Of a stretch of DNA of 9,924 nucleotides, positions 7,546 through 9,924 are shown piece after piece. A program made the translations under genes and the position numbers. Every line of letters starts with the position of its first letter. Within the stretch, counting starts at the first letter, position 1. The DNA is from an uncultured Prevotella sp. (GTDB lineage: Bacteria; Bacteroidota; Bacteroidia; Bacteroidales; Bacteroidaceae), in contig CALCVP010000049.1 of assembly GCA_937907705.1 (NCBI GenBank), forward strand, positions 1-9,924, written 5' to 3'. The notes beneath the pieces were generated by a model. The model was not told the DNA's origin, ran no database searches, and worked only from the letters and a program-made list of their open reading frames with translations.

Positions 7546-7577
7546 TTTGTACATTCCAAGAAAAAGCAATACCTTTG
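7546..7577 (+). promoter_or_regulatory. Bacteroides-type promoter for the L25 gene
   Basis: TTTG (7546-7549), a 20-nt spacer and TACCTTTG (7570-7577) match the primary sigma consensus of Bacteroidota at every fixed position. Transcription would begin around 7584, leaving a leader of roughly 85-90 nt before the ATG at 7673. It is divergent from the nusB promoter, with the two -33 elements about 37 nt apart. Confidence 0.8.
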
Positions 7578-7672
7578 CAACCGCTTTTCAAGCATTACGT
7601 GAATAATTCTCGTGTGATGGTGAATTAAGCAATATAAAAAAACAATAATAACTTAATTTAGAGTAACACATT

Positions 7673-8275
7673 ATGAAAGAAATTAATGTTACAGGTCAGA
7701 AAAGAAGCGACCTCGGCAAAAAAGCTTCTAAAGTATTAAGAAAAGAAGGACTCATTCCTTGCAATATTTATGGCGAAGCAAAAGACGAAAACGGTTTACC
7801 GATAGCTAAATCTTTCGCTGCCCCAATGAGCGAACTTCGCAAGATAGTCTATACGCCTCATATTTATGTTATCAATCTGATTATTGACGGTGAGAGTCAT
7901 ACTGCTATTCTTAAAGAGTTGCAATTTCACCCAGTAACAGATGCATTGTTGCATGTTGATTTTTATGAAGTAAATGACCAAAAGCCTATCACCATTGGTA
8001 TCCCTGTTAAGCTTACAGGATTGGCACAAGGCGTTCGCGATGGTGGTCGTATGAACTTATCTATCCGTAAAATCAATGTAACAGCAAAATATCAAGATAT
8101 TCCTGAACACCTTGATATTGATGTTACCAACCTTAAAATTGGCAAGAGCATCAAAGTTGGTGATTTACACTTTGATGGACTTGAAATGGCAACAGGAAAA
8201 GGTGTTGTCGTTTGCTCTATCAAGGCTACACGTAAGTCTATAGCAGCAGATGCTGCAGCAGACACTGCTGAATAA
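7673..8275 (+). CDS. rplY: 50S ribosomal protein L25 / general stress protein Ctc
   Basis: L25 binds 5S rRNA in the large ribosomal subunit. This is the longer two-domain Ctc/TL5 form (200 aa) rather than the 94-residue E. coli type. The N-terminal L25 fold (about 1-95) opens with VTGQKRSDLGKKASKVLRKE and the IPCNIYG turn, and ends with ELQFHPVTDALLHVDFYEV. The C-terminal beta domain (about 100-185) carries IGIPVKLTGLAQGVRDGG and HLDIDVTNLKIGKSIKVGDL. The last 15 residues are an Ala/Asp-rich tail. It lies 17 nt upstream of pth on the same strand, a very common pairing. A strong consensus promoter and a long leader precede it. The symbol ctc is also used for this form. Confidence 0.95.
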   Translation: MKEINVTGQKRSDLGKKASKVLRKEGLIPCNIYGEAKDENGLPIAKSFAAPMSELRKIVYTPHIYVINLIIDGESHTAILKELQFHPVTDALLHVDFYEVNDQKPITIGIPVKLTGLAQGVRDGGRMNLSIRKINVTAKYQDIPEHLDIDVTNLKIGKSIKVGDLHFDGLEMATGKGVVVCSIKATRKSIAADAAADTAE

Positions 8276-8292
8276 TACGAATTATCTAATAA

Positions 8293-8865
8293 ATGGAAAA
8301 ATATTTGATTGTTGGATTAGGCAATCCCGGTGAAGAATATGCAGGGACACGCCACAACACAGGATTTATGGTATTGGACGCTTTAGCAAAAGCGTCCAAT
8401 ATTATTTTTGAGGATAAACGCTATGGTTTTCTAGGTGAAACGAGTATTAAAGGGCGAAAAATTTTTCTTCTCAAACCTACAACTTTTATGAACCTTAGCG
8501 GAAATGCTGTGAGATATTGGATGAATAAAGAAAATATCGCTCTTGATCATTTACTCGTCATTGTCGATGACTTATCACTTCCATTAGGTACATTACGGCT
8601 AAAAAGAAATGGAAGTAACGGTGGTCATAATGGCTTAGGAAATATTCAAGATATAATAGGTACACAGCAATACGCTAGATTACGAGTAGGCATTGGTAAT
8701 GATTTTCCAAAAGGCATGCAAGTTAATTGGGTATTAGGTAAGTATAGTACCAAAGACATGGAAATATTGTCTCCTGCTATCAATACAGCAATAGAAGAAA
8801 TTAAAAGTTTTGTTTTAGCAGGTATCAATATAACTATGAATCAATTTAATAAGAAAAAAGTATAA
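8293..8865 (+). CDS. pth: Peptidyl-tRNA hydrolase
   Basis: Pth cleaves the ester bond of peptidyl-tRNAs that drop off ribosomes, recycling tRNA in the cytoplasm. The 190-residue length is typical. The N-terminal VGLGNPGEEY (7-16) supplies the substrate-contacting Asn11. RHNTGF (20-25) holds the catalytic His21. KPTTFMNLSG (61-70) contains Asn67, and VIVDDLSLPLG (89-99) contains the aspartate (Asp92 by comparison with E. coli Asp93) that orients the histidine. GSNGGHNGL (107-115) and RLRVGIG (129-135) complete the active-site set. The gene starts 17 nt after the L25 gene and probably shares its transcript. Codons 27-37 form a perfect 13-bp inverted repeat followed by a T-run, which looks like an intrinsic terminator inside the gene. 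The coding sequence itself is intact. Confidence 0.96.
   Translation: MEKYLIVGLGNPGEEYAGTRHNTGFMVLDALAKASNIIFEDKRYGFLGETSIKGRKIFLLKPTTFMNLSGNAVRYWMNKENIALDHLLVIVDDLSLPLGTLRLKRNGSNGGHNGLGNIQDIIGTQQYARLRVGIGNDFPKGMQVNWVLGKYSTKDMEILSPAINTAIEEIKSFVLAGINITMNQFNKKKV
8372..8409 (+). terminator. Terminator-like hairpin inside the pth coding sequence
   Basis: A perfect 13-bp stem (8372-8384 with 8389-8401; core TTGGACGCTTT) closes on the 4-nt loop AGCA and is followed directly by TTATTTTT (8402-8409). The stem contains six G-C pairs. The same TTATTTTTG tail follows the strong uxaA terminator, whose loop is CGCA. The structure is as good as an ordinary Rho-independent terminator. Translation of pth should oppose its folding, so activity in the cell is unknown. 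Confidence 0.5.
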
Positions 8866-9159
8866 AGTCTCCCACATATACTTTTATTTTGATTTCAATA
8901 TGATAATTATTGCATATGCAGTCAAGCATGTATAATTTATCCAGATACATTTTATAAATAGGTATCCAAAATGATTTGAATATAATACTTCTTCAACTAT
9001 GACACCACATCAGTTGAAAAACATAACAAAACATGCCTAACAAGTATATATACAAAATGCAGGACTATTTAAACGTATCTTATCATTATCATAATGGCTT
9101 ATATTTTATGCGTCTATATATATTGAACACCTATTTAAAGTGACAATTGACAATCACAT
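8866..9159. other. Intergenic region between pth and the S4 protein gene
   Basis: This 294-bp AT-rich gap contains a 10-bp palindrome TGCATATGCA (8911-8920), a hairpin at 8992-9018 and a 36-codon Tyr-rich reading frame at 9033-9143. No full TAnnTTTG promoter element was found on the + strand, and no clear terminator follows pth. Confidence 0.6.
8992..9018. other. Hairpin of unknown role in the pth-hslR gap
   Basis: TTCAACTATG (8992-9001) pairs with CATCAGTTGAA (9008-9018) over 10 base pairs with one bulged C (9011), closing on the 6-nt loop ACACCA. No T-run follows on either strand, so it is not a typical intrinsic terminator. It could be a structured RNA element or an operator-like dyad. 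Confidence 0.4.
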
Positions 9160-9588
9160 ATGGCTAATACTGCAAGAATTGACAAATGGCTTTGGGCCGC
9201 ACGCATTTTCAAAACCAGATCTATTGCTGCTACGGCATGCAAAAACAACAGAATTAGTATCAATGGTACAAGTGTAAAACCATCCCATATTATAAAACGT
9301 GGCGAAATTATAAACGTCAAAAAGCCTCCTATTACCTATTCATTTAAAGTTCTAAAATGTATTGAGCAAAGAGTTGGAGCAAAACTCTTAACTGATATTT
9401 ATGAAAATGTTACAGATGCCAAACAATATGAACTACTTGAGATGAATAGAATCAGTGGATTTGTAGATAGGCAAAAAGGAACAGGACGACCTACAAAAAA
9501 AGAAAGACGTAGTTTGGATGCATTCATAGACCCTACATTATTTGGTTTTGAAGATGATTATAAAGACTTTGATGATGACTATAATTGA
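9160..9588 (+). CDS. hslR: S4-domain RNA-binding protein, Hsp15 (HslR) family
   Basis: Hsp15 binds the 50S subunit carrying nascent-chain tRNA released by premature dissociation and helps recycle it. The 142-residue protein opens with ARIDKWLWAARIFKTRSIA (5-23), the diagnostic S4/Hsp15 start. The S4 fold continues to about 65 (CKNNRISINGTSVKPSHIIK, then the GEIINVK strand). A basic C-terminal segment, KGTGRPTKKERRSLD (106-120), matches the family's RNA-contacting tail. The last residues are acidic and aromatic (FEDDYKDFDDDYN), a tail absent from E. coli Hsp15 as far as I recall. It follows pth on the same strand but after a 294-bp gap, so it may have its own promoter, which I could not identify. 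Family identity is firm; heat-shock induction is not shown here. Confidence 0.9.
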   Translation: MANTARIDKWLWAARIFKTRSIAATACKNNRISINGTSVKPSHIIKRGEIINVKKPPITYSFKVLKCIEQRVGAKLLTDIYENVTDAKQYELLEMNRISGFVDRQKGTGRPTKKERRSLDAFIDPTLFGFEDDYKDFDDDYN

Positions 9589-9924
9589 GAAGCGATACCA
9601 ATATTGTAACCAATTGCGTAAAATAAAATAAACTTCCAAAACTAAAAAATTCCAAAATGCATCCCAACTAATAGAGAACTTAGCACAGTTATTCTTAAAT
9701 CTGCCTGTAATCATAATACAAAAGCAGTGTAATTGAAGTACAGAAGCGTTGTAATTACATGATGATTGCAACGCTTTTGAATATAATATCAATGACCTAT
9801 TTCCTAACGTAAATACACTTTAACAGGTTAACAGGCTGCTCTATCCTACAATATACGTTCAAAATTAGGCACTGAAGTTTTCCACCCCTTTATTATCAGA
9901 GAGTGAGCACTATACAAAATTTCT
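9589..9924. other. 336-bp region with no recognised gene
   Basis: No plausible coding region was found on either strand; a - strand frame at 9538-9792 lacks any family resemblance. The region holds a hairpin (9743-9777) that may end the hslR transcript, and an imperfect tandem repeat TAACAGGT/TAACAGGC (9821-9836). The flanking gene lies beyond the window. Confidence 0.6.
9743..9777 (+). terminator. Possible terminator downstream of hslR
   Basis: AAGCGTTG (9744-9751) pairs with CAACGCTT (9769-9776). The stem extends inward through one U-G pair and three A-T pairs (9752-9755 with 9765-9768) and outward by a G-U pair, leaving a 9-nt loop. The T-run is short (CTTTTGA), and the hairpin lies about 155 nt after the hslR stop, so the assignment is tentative. 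Confidence 0.45.

Noticed and set aside
7613..7632. tRNA-like start (GGTGAATTAAGC) in the L25 leader
   Set aside because: It resembles the 5' end of some tRNAs, but there is no anticodon arm, no GTTCRANNC T-loop and no acceptor partner downstream.
7796..8029. 77-codon - strand frame within the L25 gene, and similar overlapping frames in nusB, ybbR, coaE and ttcA
   Set aside because: All lie wholly inside well-identified genes on the opposite strand and show no domain signature.
8256..8270. CAGCAG-ACA-CTGCTG hairpin at the end of the L25 gene
   Set aside because: It has only six base pairs, no T-run, and is explained by the alanine-codon-rich tail.
9637..9668. Possible - strand promoter TAGTTTTG with GTTG 20 nt upstream
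   Set aside because: It would drive antisense RNA into hslR with no gene to serve. TAnnTTTG is expected several times per strand by chance in AT-rich DNA of this length.
9538..9792. 84-codon - strand reading frame at the end of hslR
   Set aside because: It overlaps the hslR 3' end and runs through the 9743-9777 hairpin. Its composition is unlike a protein and no family is recognised.
1..9924. Mobile elements, CRISPR arrays, toxin-antitoxin or defence genes
   Set aside because: No transposase, integrase, regularly spaced repeats, att-like duplications or defence-family motifs were seen. All identified genes are housekeeping or sugar-acid catabolism.

Overview
The window looks like ordinary chromosomal DNA from a member of the Bacteroidota, most likely order Bacteroidales (a Bacteroides/Prevotella-type genome). 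The DNA is AT-rich. A block nusB, yajC, ybbR-like, coaE, DUF5606 lies opposite ctc/rplY-pth-hslR, an arrangement I know from this group. NusB has the long N-terminal part seen in these bacteria. Two divergent promoters match the Bacteroides-type consensus (TTTG, about 20 nt, TAnnTTTG). Start codons lack clear Shine-Dalgarno sequences. The genus cannot be settled from this window.

Layout. 1-660 (+): the 3' part of a LacI-type regulator cut by the window edge. 730-2226 (+): altronate dehydratase uxaA, closed by a very strong perfect-stem terminator at 2275-2330. 3164-2433 (-): ttcA, a tRNA 2-thiocytidine synthetase. 7434-3359 (-): a tightly packed run nusB, yajC, ybbR-like, coaE, DUF5606, nth, with 4-nt gaps, an 8-nt overlap at the end, and only the nusB-yajC gap (99 nt) sizeable. 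7673-9588 (+): L25/Ctc, pth and an Hsp15-like S4 protein, divergent from nusB. 9589-9924: no gene seen.

How the genes fit together. The left end is a hexuronate (galacturonate/altronate) catabolic enzyme beside a sugar-sensing regulator. The rest is housekeeping: transcription antitermination, Sec accessory function, CoA synthesis, base-excision repair, tRNA thiolation, 5S rRNA binding, peptidyl-tRNA recycling and rescue of 50S subunits. The 7435-7672 region is a two-way promoter hub for the RNA/ribosome genes.

I found no defence system, mobile element, CRISPR array or clearly new multi-gene system. The most interesting unexplained signal is an intrinsic-terminator-like structure inside the pth coding sequence (8372-8409). 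Its 13-bp stem is perfect, and its loop type and T-tail match those of the obvious uxaA terminator. A weaker structure of the same kind lies near the start of nth. Smaller observations are an uncharacterised hairpin and a short Tyr-rich reading frame in the pth-hslR gap, and a CoaE motif that lacks its usual glutamate.
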